DNA of 64,000 nucleotides from Gemmatimonas sp. (GTDB taxonomy: Bacteria > Gemmatimonadota > Gemmatimonadetes > Gemmatimonadales > Gemmatimonadaceae). A model generated the notes under the pieces. The model had not been told where the DNA came from, did not search any database, and saw only the letters and a program-made list of their open reading frames with translations. Of the stretch, positions 10,903 to 20,567 are shown one piece after another; within the stretch, counting starts at the first letter, position 1; each line of letters starts with the position of its first letter. The DNA lies in contig JAJKIR010000135.1 of NCBI GenBank assembly GCA_021154325.1, forward strand, positions 20,372 through 84,371, written 5' to 3'. The translations under genes and the position numbers were made by a program.

Positions 10903-11756
10903 CCGTCCGCCAGCGACTCGATCCCCACTCGCCACGTAGTCGCTCGTTCCCATAATGCCCGCATCGTCTCCCAGTCACGGTTCTCGAGCGCGATTCGCAA
11001 ACGCTCAACACTCAGCTCGAAGGCTCGGAGCGCGGCCACGGTTTCGCTCGGGGCCCGCTCGAGAATGGGGTACCACATCTCGAATGGACTCATCGCTAGC
11101 CGCGTCGTGTCGCGCGCGCCCGGTCCCGGCGACACCCCAATGTCACGCGGATCCGCCGCGGCGAGCGTGTCCGCCAACGCCTTCGACGCGAGCTGCGGCA
11201 GATGGCTGATCCACGCCATCGCGGAGTCGTGCTCCGGTGCATTCGCGTACGCGATTCGCTGGGCACCGGCCAGACTCCAGAACAGCTCCGCATCCTCTCG
11301 TTGGCGCGCGCTGGCACGGCGCTCGACATACACGACGGCATCGCGAAAGAGGTCCGCGCGCGCCGCGCCGAATCCACTGCGATGACTCCCCGCGATCGGA
11401 TGCGTGCCGATCAGGCGCGCTGCAACTTCGGGAATCGCGTCGAGCGCCTCGAGGCGCTGCAAACTTCCCGCGTGCAGGATCGTCGCTGTATCTGGCGCGG
11501 CGCCGATCACCTCCGACGCCACTGGCGCGATCCGATTCAGAGGCACCGCGATCAGCACCAAGCCAACTTCGCGGACCGCCGCATCGAGTGTCTGCGAGAC
11601 GACAAGCCCCGCTTCCCGGGCCAGCGCGCAGTCCTGCGCACTCGTGCTGAAGGTGCGCAGCGGCGTCCCACGCTCGCGCACTCGTAGGGCAGCCGAGCCG
11701 CCGATGACGCCGAGGCCGATGATGGCCACCTCAGCATCGGGGAGCCGCTGAATCAT
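10899..11756 (-). CDS. tyrA: Prephenate dehydrogenase
   Basis: VAIIGLGVIGGSAALRVRERG, GTHPIAGSHRSGFGAA. Confidence 0.87.
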   Translation of the reverse strand: MIQRLPDAEVAIIGLGVIGGSAALRVRERGTPLRTFSTSAQDCALAREAGLVVSQTLDAAVREVGLVLIAVPLNRIAPVASEVIGAAPDTATILHAGSLQRLEALDAIPEVAARLIGTHPIAGSHRSGFGAARADLFRDAVVYVERRASARQREDAELFWSLAGAQRIAYANAPEHDSAMAWISHLPQLASKALADTLAAADPRDIGVSPGPGARDTTRLAMSPFEMWYPILERAPSETVAALRAFELSVERLRIALENRDWETMRALWERATTWRVGIESLADG

Positions 11757-12631
11757 CTCAGCCACGCTTCGAGGGTCGTCGCCAGATCGGTCTGCTCGTC
11801 GCGGTATTTCACGATCACCGGCGTCTGAAGGGACAACTGCTGCTCGCCGGCCCACTCGCCCTTCACCCGCCGGGCGCCCGGTACGACGACCGCTCCGGCT
11901 GGAATCTCCAGGGCGCGGTCAGCGCTGCCACGATACACGGTCTCGTTGACCAGATCGTAAACCGGCGTGCCACGCGTGAGCACCACGCCTGCCGCGAGGA
12001 CCGCCCGCTGTCGAACGACCGTGCCCTCGTACACGCCGCAATTGCCACCGACGAGCACTTCGTCCTCGATGATGACCGGGGCCGCATTCACCGGCTCGAG
12101 CACGCCGCCGATCTGCGCGCCGGCGCTGAGGTGCACTCGCGAGCCGATCTGCGCGCACGAGCCGACGAGTGCGTGCGAGTCGACCATCGTGTTCGGGCCT
12201 ACGTGAGCGCCGACGTTGATGTACATCGGCGGCATGCACACCACACCGGGGGCGACGAACGCGCCGCGCCGGATCGCGGAGCCGCCGGGCACGATGCGCA
12301 CGCCGTCCGTGAGGTCGAAGCCGCGCGGAGGGAAGGTCTGCTTGTCGAAAAAAAAGAATCGCGCGGGCGCGCCCGCGGTGACGTACGCCGTCATGTCGAT
12401 GACCTGCGCGATACGAAAGCCGAGCAGGATCCCTTGCTTCACCCAGGGCACAGCGTGCCATGTACCGCGCTCGTCCCGCCTGGCTGCGCGGAGTGTCCCC
12501 GCTTCGAGGCCACGGATGAGCTCTTCGACAACGTCCGATGCGTCGTCCGGCATCGACCCCGTACTGGGGATGGCGCTGAGCTCCGCGATCCGGCGCGACA
12601 ACGCTCCCGACTCAGTCAACGCGCGATTCAC
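11753..12631 (-). CDS. dapD: 2,3,4,5-tetrahydropyridine-2,6-dicarboxylate N-succinyltransferase
   Basis: Hexapeptide-repeat acyltransferase (GAFVAPGVVCMPPMYINVGAHVGPNTMVDSHALVGSCAQIGSRVHLSAGAQIGGVLEP); GTG start overlapping the dapA stop. Confidence 0.9.
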   Translation of the reverse strand: MNRALTESGALSRRIAELSAIPSTGSMPDDASDVVEELIRGLEAGTLRAARRDERGTWHAVPWVKQGILLGFRIAQVIDMTAYVTAGAPARFFFFDKQTFPPRGFDLTDGVRIVPGGSAIRRGAFVAPGVVCMPPMYINVGAHVGPNTMVDSHALVGSCAQIGSRVHLSAGAQIGGVLEPVNAAPVIIEDEVLVGGNCGVYEGTVVRQRAVLAAGVVLTRGTPVYDLVNETVYRGSADRALEIPAGAVVVPGARRVKGEWAGEQQLSLQTPVIVKYRDEQTDLATTLEAWLR

Positions 12632-13518
12632 ACGCGAACTCCCGTATTGGCAAGTGCCGAGCGGACCATCGCGCTGTGCTTCTCGTCCATCGGCACCAGC
12701 GGCAGCCGGAGTACGTTTTCTATTCTTCTCAACATCGCGAGCGCCGCCTTGACCGGGAGCGGATTCGACTCGATGAACGCGGCTCGCATCCAAGGAAGGA
12801 GGCGAAAGTGGCGCTCGCGGGCGCCGGCGAGATCACCTTTGCGCATGCACTCGCACAACTCGCTCATGAGGCGAGGCGTGGCATTCGACACGACGGAGAT
12901 GATGCCGTCACCTCCGGCGGCCATCACCGCCAGGGTGAGCTCGTCGTCTCCCGACAGGACGCTGAACTCGTTAGGCCGTTCGCGGAGAATGTCGGTGATC
13001 TGGCCGAGGTTCCCGGATGCCTCCTTCACCGCGACAATGCCCGGTGTTGCCGCAAGGGCAAGTGTCGTCTTCGCCTCGACATTGCTCCCCGTCCGGCCCG
13101 GGATGTTGTAGACGACGATCGGCAGGTCCACGGCATCCGCGATCGCACGATAGTGCGCGACGATGCCGCGCTGCGGTGGCTTGTTGTACATGGGCGACGT
13201 GTGCAGGAGATGCGTTGCGCCCGCGGCCTGCGCCCCCTTCGACAGCGCGATCGCCCGCTGCGTGTCGTTCGACGCCGCGCCGGCAACGACGGGAACGCGG
13301 CCATTGGTCACCTCGACCACGATCTCGATCACCCGTCGCTGCTCCTCGGGCGTCATCGTCGCCGCCTCTCCGGTGCTGCCGCACGGGACGAGGAAATGCA
13401 CGCCCTCGGCGATCTGCCATTCGACGATCGAGCGCAGCGCCCGCTCGTCGACAGCTCCGCCCTGTGCGAAAGGCGTTACGAGCGCCGTACCGCAGCCGGC
13501 GAGGCGAGTCGATTTCAT
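12628..13518 (-). CDS. dapA: 4-hydroxy-tetrahydrodipicolinate synthase
   Basis: GCGTALVTPFAQGG, VPCGSTGEAATMTPEE, VVYNIPGRTGSN. Confidence 0.95.
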   Translation of the reverse strand: MKSTRLAGCGTALVTPFAQGGAVDERALRSIVEWQIAEGVHFLVPCGSTGEAATMTPEEQRRVIEIVVEVTNGRVPVVAGAASNDTQRAIALSKGAQAAGATHLLHTSPMYNKPPQRGIVAHYRAIADAVDLPIVVYNIPGRTGSNVEAKTTLALAATPGIVAVKEASGNLGQITDILRERPNEFSVLSGDDELTLAVMAAGGDGIISVVSNATPRLMSELCECMRKGDLAGARERHFRLLPWMRAAFIESNPLPVKAALAMLRRIENVLRLPLVPMDEKHSAMVRSALANTGVRV

Positions 13519-14234
13519 GATGCTCCCGGCGTCGCTCGAGACGCCAACACGTCCTGCATTGTAAACACGCCCTGGCGGCCAATGAGCCACGCCGCCGCAA
13601 CGAGCGCGCCTTCCGCAAAGACGCGCCGGTCGCGTGCGGTGTGCGTCAACGTCACCGTCTCGAAGGCGGCGTCGAAGATGAGCTCGTGCGTGCCGGGGAC
13701 CGAACCGGTTCGTACACTCGTTATGGGAATCTCGCGCTCCCATGGCGGCGCCGCGGCGCGGCGGAGCAAGATTGCCGTGCCGGAGGGTGCGTCCTTCTTT
13801 GCCGCGTGATGCGTCTCGACGAGCTGTACGTCGAAGCCGCCGACACCGGCGAGGAGACGCGACGCAACCGCTACGATTTGCTCGAATGCGTTCACACCGA
13901 GAGAAAAGTTGGCTGCCGTGAGCAGCGCGCCCTTCCGTGTGCCGACAAGCTCCGAGATCGACGCGAGCTGATCGGACCATCCCGTCGTTCCCACGACGAT
14001 GGGACAGCCCGCGGCAACGGCAGCGCGCACGTTCGCCGGTGCCGCGTTAGGCGACGTGAACTCGATGGCGACATCCGCGCCCGCGAGGGACGATGGTGTG
14101 ACGCCGCGCGCGTCGCGGTTCTCGGCGCCGCCGATCGTCGCGACCACGTCCCACCCGCGCTCTGGCGCCAGCTGCGCGAGCGCGCGTCCCATCTTCCCGA
14201 GCCCGATCAGCGCGAGTCTTCGACGTGCGGTCAC
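13515..14234 (-). CDS. dapB: 4-hydroxy-tetrahydrodipicolinate reductase
   Basis: ALIGLGKMGRALAQLAPE, VVGTTGW, VETHHAAKKDAPSGTA. Confidence 0.95.
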   Translation of the reverse strand: MTARRRLALIGLGKMGRALAQLAPERGWDVVATIGGAENRDARGVTPSSLAGADVAIEFTSPNAAPANVRAAVAAGCPIVVGTTGWSDQLASISELVGTRKGALLTAANFSLGVNAFEQIVAVASRLLAGVGGFDVQLVETHHAAKKDAPSGTAILLRRAAAPPWEREIPITSVRTGSVPGTHELIFDAAFETVTLTHTARDRRVFAEGALVAAAWLIGRQGVFTMQDVLASRATPGAS

Positions 14235-15595
14235 GAGACCGGCGCTCCTTCGTGAAAGAACTCCTCGTGGAGGCGACGCATTACTGGCGAAACCTGCTCG
14301 CCGTCGACCACGATCGTCAGATTGATACCGGTGGCGCTGAGCGACAGCATGTGTATTGGCGTGTCGCGTAACGCGCCTAGCGCGCGCGCCATGTGCTCGC
14401 CGCCCGCGCTGAGCGCGGCGCCGACGACGGCGACGATCCCACGGTTGCGCTCGATCGCCACATCGCCGAGCTCGCGCAGGTCGGGAAGTAGTGCATCGAG
14501 CCGCGACGCGTCATCGATCGTGAGCGACACCGAAACCTCGGACGTCGCGACCACGTCGACCGAGGCGCGATGCCGATGGAAGACATCGAACGTGGTGCGA
14601 AGAAACCCCTCGCTCAGGAGCATGCGCGGGGTGCGGAGCCGAATCAACGTGACGCCGCTCTTGCCAGCGATCGCCGTGACGCCGCGGCGCGGGGCCTCGA
14701 AGGTGATGAGCGTTCCCTTCCCGTCAGGCCGGCGAGAGTTGAGCACGAGCACCGGGATGCCGAGTCGCACGGCGGGATAGATCGTCATCGGGTGCAGCAC
14801 CTTCGCGCCAAACGACGCGAGCTCCGACGCTTCATCAAAGCCGACGCGATCGAGCAGGCGCGCGCCCTCGACGACGCGCGGATCCGCCGTGAGCATGCCA
14901 TCGACATCGGTCCATATCTCGATCGCCTCGGCCTGCAGCGCGGCGCCGAGGAGCGCGGCGCTATAGTCGGAGCCGCCCCGGCCGAGGGTCGTCGTGAGGC
15001 CGCGCGGCGTCGCGCCGATGAAGCCCCCCATGACGGGGATCCGACCGTCGCGAGCGACCGGGGCGACGAGGCGCAGGGCCGCTTCGGCGATCGCGTCTGT
15101 GTTCGGCTCGGCGCGTGTGAACGCCTCGTCGGTGACCATCACGTCGCGCGCCTCGACGTGCTCTGCCGGGAGCCCGCATTTCCGGAATGCGGCTACGGCG
15201 AGTTGCGATGACAGCTGCTCTCCGTAGGCGGCGATCGCATCGAGGCTGCGCGGCGTCGCGTCGCCAAGGGTGTTCAGCGCTTCGGTGAGGTGCGCGAGCT
15301 CGTCGATCATCGCGCTCATCTCACTACACAACTCGGCGCACTCCGGCGAGTCACCGAGCAGAAGCTCCGCCTGTTGCATGTGTCGTTCGCGCAGCGCTTC
15401 GACGCTTCGAATCGCGCCGATGAGCTGTCCTCGCGCGGACTGCTCGGCGATGGCGAGAAGCGCGTTGGTCACTCCCGCCATCGCGGACACGACCACGATC
15501 GGCTGACGTCCGCGACGCGCGGCGACGATCGACGCCGCACGCCGAATTGCGTCCGCGTCGCCGACCGAGGTGCCGCCGAACTTGACGACGATCAC
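14231..15595 (-). CDS. lysC: Aspartate kinase
   Basis: MIVVKFGGTSVGDADAIRRAA, TTLGRGGSDYSAALLGAAL, C-terminal ACT domains. Confidence 0.96.
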   Translation of the reverse strand: MIVVKFGGTSVGDADAIRRAASIVAARRGRQPIVVVSAMAGVTNALLAIAEQSARGQLIGAIRSVEALRERHMQQAELLLGDSPECAELCSEMSAMIDELAHLTEALNTLGDATPRSLDAIAAYGEQLSSQLAVAAFRKCGLPAEHVEARDVMVTDEAFTRAEPNTDAIAEAALRLVAPVARDGRIPVMGGFIGATPRGLTTTLGRGGSDYSAALLGAALQAEAIEIWTDVDGMLTADPRVVEGARLLDRVGFDEASELASFGAKVLHPMTIYPAVRLGIPVLVLNSRRPDGKGTLITFEAPRRGVTAIAGKSGVTLIRLRTPRMLLSEGFLRTTFDVFHRHRASVDVVATSEVSVSLTIDDASRLDALLPDLRELGDVAIERNRGIVAVVGAALSAGGEHMARALGALRDTPIHMLSLSATGINLTIVVDGEQVSPVMRRLHEEFFHEGAPVS

Positions 15596-15598
15596 GCG

Positions 15599-16702
15599 TC
15601 ACCGCGGCAGCAAACCGCAATTCACCATCAACTCCGCATTCAGCACCGACGCGCCAGCGGCGCCACGCACGACGTTGTCACCCATCGCCACGAGCTTGAC
15701 GTCGAAGAGTGAGTCCGCGCGGATGCGGCCGACGACGACCGTCATGCCGCCGCCGCGCTGCACGTCGCGGCGCGGCTGCGGCCGATCGGCGGCATCGATC
15801 ACTTCGACGGGACGTTCCGGAGACGACGGGAGCCCGCGCGCCACGCCAGCTCCACGCCATTCGTGCACCGCTGCTTCGACCTCACCTGCCGTGGCGCGAT
15901 CCCGCAGACGCACCGAGAGGCACACCGTGTGGCCATTCTCCACCGGTACGCGATTGCAGTGGGCGCTCACGGCAATCGGCGCGGAGACGATCTCACCGGT
16001 GCCATTGCCTAACGAGCCAAGAAACTTGCAGAGCTCGGTCTCGAGCTTGTCCTCCTCGTCGTTGATGAACGGAATCACGTTCCCGAGAATGTCGAGCGAG
16101 GCAACGCCCGGGTAGCCAGCGCCGGAGACTGCCTGCATCGTCGATACGAACACGTCGGTGATCCCGAATCGCTCGTGGATCGGTGCGAGCGCGAGGGCAG
16201 TAACGATCGCCGAGCAGTTCCCGTTGGTGACGATGCCTCCTCCGTCCTGCCAACCGCGGTTGCGGCGCTGCGTTTCGAGAACGCGCAAGTGATCGGGATT
16301 CACCTCGGCGATCACCAGCGGGACGTCGGGCGCCATGCGGTGATTCTTCGCGTTGCTGAGCACGAGCTTTCCAGCCGCCGCAAAGGCCAGCTCCGCTTCG
16401 CCCGCGACGCTCGAATCGAGCGCAGAGAAGACGATGTCAGACGACACCTTACCGGGATCGCAGGCGACGATCGTGCGGCTCGCCACGCTCTCCGGCACCT
16501 GGCCGCCGCTCACCCAGCGCACGGCCTCGCCGTACTTGCGCCCGGCGGAACGCTCCGAGGCCGCGACCTCGGCGAGCTCGAACCAGGGATGATTCTCGAG
16601 CAGGCGAATGAAGGTCTGTCCGACCGCGCCGGTGGCGCCCAGCACGGCGACAGGCCGCTTGCGGACCTGCGAGCGATCACGCTCGTTCGATACAGGATTC
16701 AT
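15599..16702 (-). CDS. asd: Aspartate-semialdehyde dehydrogenase
   Basis: VAVLGATGAVGQTFIRLLENHPWFEL, TNGNCSAIVTALAL, MQAVSGAGYPGV. Confidence 0.95.
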   Translation of the reverse strand: MNPVSNERDRSQVRKRPVAVLGATGAVGQTFIRLLENHPWFELAEVAASERSAGRKYGEAVRWVSGGQVPESVASRTIVACDPGKVSSDIVFSALDSSVAGEAELAFAAAGKLVLSNAKNHRMAPDVPLVIAEVNPDHLRVLETQRRNRGWQDGGGIVTNGNCSAIVTALALAPIHERFGITDVFVSTMQAVSGAGYPGVASLDILGNVIPFINDEEDKLETELCKFLGSLGNGTGEIVSAPIAVSAHCNRVPVENGHTVCLSVRLRDRATAGEVEAAVHEWRGAGVARGLPSSPERPVEVIDAADRPQPRRDVQRGGGMTVVVGRIRADSLFDVKLVAMGDNVVRGAAGASVLNAELMVNCGLLPR

Positions 16703-16706
16703 GGCC

Positions 16707-17702
16707 TCAACTCGCGAGCAGGGACCGTACGATCCGGTCATATGACTCGACGGCGGCGCGGAGCTCGCGCACCTCGATGTACTCGTCAGGCGTGTGAGCG
16801 ACGTGTATCGAGCCGGGTCCGAAGAGCAGCGGTGTGCCCCAACGGCTCAGCAGCGGGATGTCGGTCGTGTAGGCGACGGGGGCGACATCGAAGCCGTCGA
16901 TGACGTGAAAGTGCTGCGCGGGAATGTACGAGCCCCACTCGAGCTCCGCTCTGTCGCGTGCCCACGCGACGACCGTCTCCCGCAATGGCTCTACGGGACC
17001 GACGAGCCGAAACATCAGCTCGGCCTCGCAGAGCGCCGGGACGATGTTCGCCTCGGTGCCGCCGCGGATCGTGCCGATGTTCACCGTCGTATCGCCGAGC
17101 ACGGGATCGGTCGGCAATGAGAGTTTGTGAATTGTGGGCAGGAGCGCAAGCATCGGCTCGATGGCCGAGCGTCCCAGGTGCGCGTATGCGGAGTGGGCGG
17201 CTTTGCCCCGGATGCGAACGGTGACGCGCTGTGACCCTTTCGCGCCGCTCGCGAGCTTGCTCTCCGTCGGCTCGCCGTTCACGAGAAAGCGGCTCGTCGC
17301 GGGCAAGCGGTTCGCTGTGCGCGCTCCATCCGAGCCCTTCTCCTCGCCAACGACGAACAGGAGATCGACGCGTTCTTCCCCGCTCTGTGCGAGGCGTTCG
17401 GCGGCGGTGAGCATCGCCGCGGCGATTCCCTTCGCGTCCGCCGCACCTCGGCCGGTGAGGCGCTCACCCTGAAGCCGCGGTGGCAGGTAGGGGGGAACCG
17501 TATCGAGGTGCGTGGAGAGCGTGACGCCGCGGCCGCCGCGGGTTGCCCAGACGTTCGCGCGCCCGCGCGTCACTTCCTGAAGATTGACGTTCCACCCATG
17601 GGCGACGAGCCACCGCGCGACGAAGTCGATGGCGCCGCTCTCGGCGCCAGTGGAGGAATCGATTGCCAACAGCTCCGCCGCGAGTGCTACGACGTCTGTC
17701 AT
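16707..17702 (-). CDS. M20 family metallopeptidase, DapE/ArgE-like (probable succinyl-diaminopimelate desuccinylase)
   Basis: LSTHLDTVPPYL, GRGAADAKGIAAAML, VVGEEKGSDGA; linkage to dapD supports a DapE role (inference). Confidence 0.75.
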   Translation of the reverse strand: MTDVVALAAELLAIDSSTGAESGAIDFVARWLVAHGWNVNLQEVTRGRANVWATRGGRGVTLSTHLDTVPPYLPPRLQGERLTGRGAADAKGIAAAMLTAAERLAQSGEERVDLLFVVGEEKGSDGARTANRLPATSRFLVNGEPTESKLASGAKGSQRVTVRIRGKAAHSAYAHLGRSAIEPMLALLPTIHKLSLPTDPVLGDTTVNIGTIRGGTEANIVPALCEAELMFRLVGPVEPLRETVVAWARDRAELEWGSYIPAQHFHVIDGFDVAPVAYTTDIPLLSRWGTPLLFGPGSIHVAHTPDEYIEVRELRAAVESYDRIVRSLLAS

Positions 17703-17891
17703 GCCGCAAAGCTAGTCGCGCCGAAATCGCACTGCCAGCAGCGAATGACTTATCGAACGCGCGTTGGAGTGGAGAGACGGTGATCGCCATCGACGCGCAC
17801 ACCGCGGCCGCGACCACGCTGCGTCGGACGTGGCATGGACGCCTCGGCGGGACCGACGCAATCGATGCGGCGTCGAGGATCGAGCCTCGAC

Positions 17892-17920
17892 GGAGCGTCG
17901 CCGTCGTGCGGCGACGCTCC
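17892..17920. terminator. Strong 12-bp stem hairpin 3' of the 198-aa gene
   Basis: GGAGCGTCGCCG-TCGTG-CGGCGACGCTCC; adjacent second hairpin CGTCGAGG/CCTCGACG. Confidence 0.5.
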
Positions 17921-17949
17921 TTCAGCCGACGTCGATCGCGATTCGGGGC

Positions 17950-18546
17950 TCACATCGCCCCGAGGTCCTGCTGCGCGCGAGGCGTCGAGACGATGAGATG
18001 CTCGGCGCCGCGGGCATGCTCGACGAACATCTGCTGAACGAGACGGTTCGCTTCCTTCACGTACTCGTCGTGGTGTCGCTCGCCCATCTCGCCGATATCG
18101 GCGAGCTGTTGAATTCCGAGCTGGCGCCCGCCTTCGCGGAACGTCTTGAAGGTGTCCTCGGCCTGGCGCGCCATGACAATGTCGCTCACGAGGCGAAGGA
18201 AGTCGCTCTGGCGCGGCGCGTCCGCGAGATCCTTCGCCATGCCGATCGCGCTCCCCGCAGCGCGCTTCAGAACACCGCCGATGTTCTCCAGCGGATTGCT
18301 CTCATTGCGTGAATCGCCGCTTCCGAGAGTGCGCTGGAACTCCTCGAGCATACGCTGGTGCTCGCGCATTCGGGGAATGTGTCGCGAACAGAGATCGCGA
18401 AAGCGCTGATCCTGCGCCTGCGACTCGTGGTCGACCACGGAGCGCAGGAAGGAATCGTGCTGCATCACCGCGTTGTTGACCTGGCTTCGGAGAAAATCGA
18501 TTCCGCTTTCCATCGTGTCGCTCGCTCGAAGATTGGTGGGCGACAC
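17950..18546 (-). CDS. Hypothetical alpha-helical protein (His/Glu-rich helices)
   Basis: 198-aa ORF with coding-like composition; no family recognised. Confidence 0.65.
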   Translation of the reverse strand: MSPTNLRASDTMESGIDFLRSQVNNAVMQHDSFLRSVVDHESQAQDQRFRDLCSRHIPRMREHQRMLEEFQRTLGSGDSRNESNPLENIGGVLKRAAGSAIGMAKDLADAPRQSDFLRLVSDIVMARQAEDTFKTFREGGRQLGIQQLADIGEMGERHHDEYVKEANRLVQQMFVEHARGAEHLIVSTPRAQQDLGAM

Positions 18547-18580
18547 CGGTGCACAAGACGCGCCATGCGTCGTGCGTGCG

Positions 18581-19105
18581 TCAGAGCTCGCCGCTCAGCA
18601 CTCGTCGTCGCAACTCGAAGAATTCAGCAGGGAGCGTGATGTGGCGCTCCAGCGCGACGTCCTCCAGCGCGGTGAGGATCATACGCTTGAGCTCGCGGCC
18701 GACGTCGCCGTTAGGCAACGTGCGAAGGGTTCGTTCCGCCAGTTGTGGGGTACACAGATAGGTATCGAGGGAGATGCCGATCGCGCGTGTCGCGACCGCC
18801 GAGTCCGTCGCCGAGTCGCTGGCAGCCGTCGGACTCGTCGACGAGGCCGCAGAGATACTCGCAGTGGTCAGCGCTGCCGAGTCCACCTGAAGGGCAACCG
18901 CGAGCCGCTGACGTAGCGCGTCGGTGAGCTCGGATTTGCCAGTCATCACGCGCCACAACTGCTGGCGTGAGGTGCCGGCGAAGCGGGCGAGGTGCTGTTT
19001 CGACAGCCCCCGGCCAATGCGCAGCACCTCGATGCGTTTGCCGAGCGTGGTCAGCTCAGGAAAACCGACGGACTCGAGATCTGGCTTCGGCGAACCGGTT
19101 GACAT
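18581..19105 (-). CDS. XRE/Cro-type HTH transcriptional regulator with C-terminal extension
   Basis: LGKRIEVLRIGRGLSKQHLARFAGTSRQQLWRVMTGKSELTDALRQRLAVAL. Confidence 0.75.
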   Translation of the reverse strand: MSTGSPKPDLESVGFPELTTLGKRIEVLRIGRGLSKQHLARFAGTSRQQLWRVMTGKSELTDALRQRLAVALQVDSAALTTASISAASSTSPTAASDSATDSAVATRAIGISLDTYLCTPQLAERTLRTLPNGDVGRELKRMILTALEDVALERHITLPAEFFELRRRVLSGEL

Positions 19106-19182
19106 ACGTAGCACCAGAGCGTACAATAATACCGAACAAACCCCGAATCGAGAGACATCTGTAACAAACGATAGGAGCGGGC

Positions 19183-19578
19183 GTGTCGAGAGTCAACAAA
19201 TCGGGGCGCACAGCGGCAGCAGGCAAGAAGCGGCAGGCGCGGAGAACGGGCGCTCGCGGAGGGAGCGTCACGAAGACCAAGAGCAGCGGACGCGCAAAGG
19301 CGAAGCTGGTCCCCGCAAAGGAGCGGGAAGTTCAGTTTCGCGTCAGGGAGCTCAACGCCCAGCAAAAGTGCGGGGCTGGCACCTCGGTCGAGCGGCTCTT
19401 TCGAGTCGATGAAACGGTGGATGGCGCCGCGAAGGCGCATCTGGTCTTCCTCGACCGGCGGCACGGCTGGTACTGCGAGCACGGCGTCGAGTGTCCTGCA
19501 GTACGACAGGCACGACGGATTGGAGAGCCTAACAGACACCACAACGGACGGACTCACAACGGTGGGATGAGAGCATGA
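19183..19578 (+). CDS. Hypothetical basic protein with Lys/Arg-rich N-terminal tail and Cys-containing C-terminus (HGWYCEHGVECPAV)
   Basis: GTG start with AGGAG just upstream; stop overlaps the next gene's start (ATGA). Confidence 0.65.
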   Translation: MSRVNKSGRTAAAGKKRQARRTGARGGSVTKTKSSGRAKAKLVPAKEREVQFRVRELNAQQKCGAGTSVERLFRVDETVDGAAKAHLVFLDRRHGWYCEHGVECPAVRQARRIGEPNRHHNGRTHNGGMRA

Positions 19579-20420
19579 TCGCACGACACGAGACACACAT
19601 GGACAAGATGGACATCTGGTCGAAGCTTTCCGCGCCCCTGCCCTCTGGCGTCATCTCCTGGCGTCAGGACGGCAAACCTGTACAGCGTGACGGCAAGTAC
19701 GTCGCGCGCTTCGTTGCTTACATCGACGCGAACACGGTGCGCGAGCGCCTCGACAGCGTCGTTCCGGGTGAGTGGGATCTCACCCTCGATCTCCTTCCGA
19801 CGCTCGCGGGCCAGGATGAGAATGGGGAGCAGACCTGCTCGTTCAAGGCGCGTCTTCAGATTCTTGGCGTGATTCGCGAGGATGTCGGGACGGGCCGCGA
19901 TTACAAGTCCGCAGCGACGGATGCGTTCAAGCGCGCGGCGGTTCGCTTCGGCATCGCGCACGAGCTGTACAGCTTCGAGCAGAACTGGGTGCAGGTCGAC
20001 AGCGACGGCCGTTACGCAAAGCCGCTCGAAGAGCCGGCAGTGGTCTATGCGCGTCGACAGGCGCGCTCCGAAGCTCGGGAGCGCGCGCGCTCTGAACGGC
20101 AGGATGAGCAGCAGGCGACGCCTGGCGACGTCCACATCGAGACGACGCTCGCCGGTCCCGCCACTGGGCCGCTCGCGCTGGATGAGCCGAGCTGCCCGAA
20201 GTGTGGAGGTCGGATGTGGGACAACCGACTCTCGAAGCGGAATCCGAAAGCGCCGGACTTCAAGTGCCGCAATCGCTCCTGCGACGGTGTGGTCTGGCCA
20301 GCGAAGGCTGGACAGCGGTCGAGCAGCAATGGACGGAACGCGTCGGGCGATTCCTCCTCCGAGCCCTTGGTCCCGGAGACGGAGCCCGCGGCGGCGGAGA
20401 CGGATCAGATTCCATTCTGA
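19575..20420 (+). CDS. Rad52/22-like (DdrA-type) single-strand annealing protein with C-terminal zinc ribbon
   Basis: LSAPLPSGVISWRQDGKPVQRDGKYVARFVAYIDANTVRERLDSVVPGEW..., KSAATDAFKRAAVRFGIAHELY; CPKCGGRMWDNRLSKRNPKAPDFKCRNRSC. Confidence 0.75.
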   Translation: MIARHETHMDKMDIWSKLSAPLPSGVISWRQDGKPVQRDGKYVARFVAYIDANTVRERLDSVVPGEWDLTLDLLPTLAGQDENGEQTCSFKARLQILGVIREDVGTGRDYKSAATDAFKRAAVRFGIAHELYSFEQNWVQVDSDGRYAKPLEEPAVVYARRQARSEARERARSERQDEQQATPGDVHIETTLAGPATGPLALDEPSCPKCGGRMWDNRLSKRNPKAPDFKCRNRSCDGVVWPAKAGQRSSSNGRNASGDSSSEPLVPETEPAAAETDQIPF

Positions 20421-20443
20421 CCGCGAAGAGAGCAGCAGTGAGC

Positions 20444-20472
20444 GGGGCGAGCGTTGAACTGACGCTCGCCCC
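20444..20472 (+). terminator. Terminator-like hairpin after the Rad52-like gene
   Basis: GGGGCGAGCGT-TGAACTG-ACGCTCGCCCC, 11-bp perfect stem 24 bp after the stop. Confidence 0.6.
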
Positions 20473-20567
20473 GTCTTCGCTTCGGCCGGCTCAACAATCT
20501 CGGAGCGCTGTCCGATATTTGAACTCGAGGGCAACGCCAACGCTCTCCAGAGCCGCCGGAGCACGTC

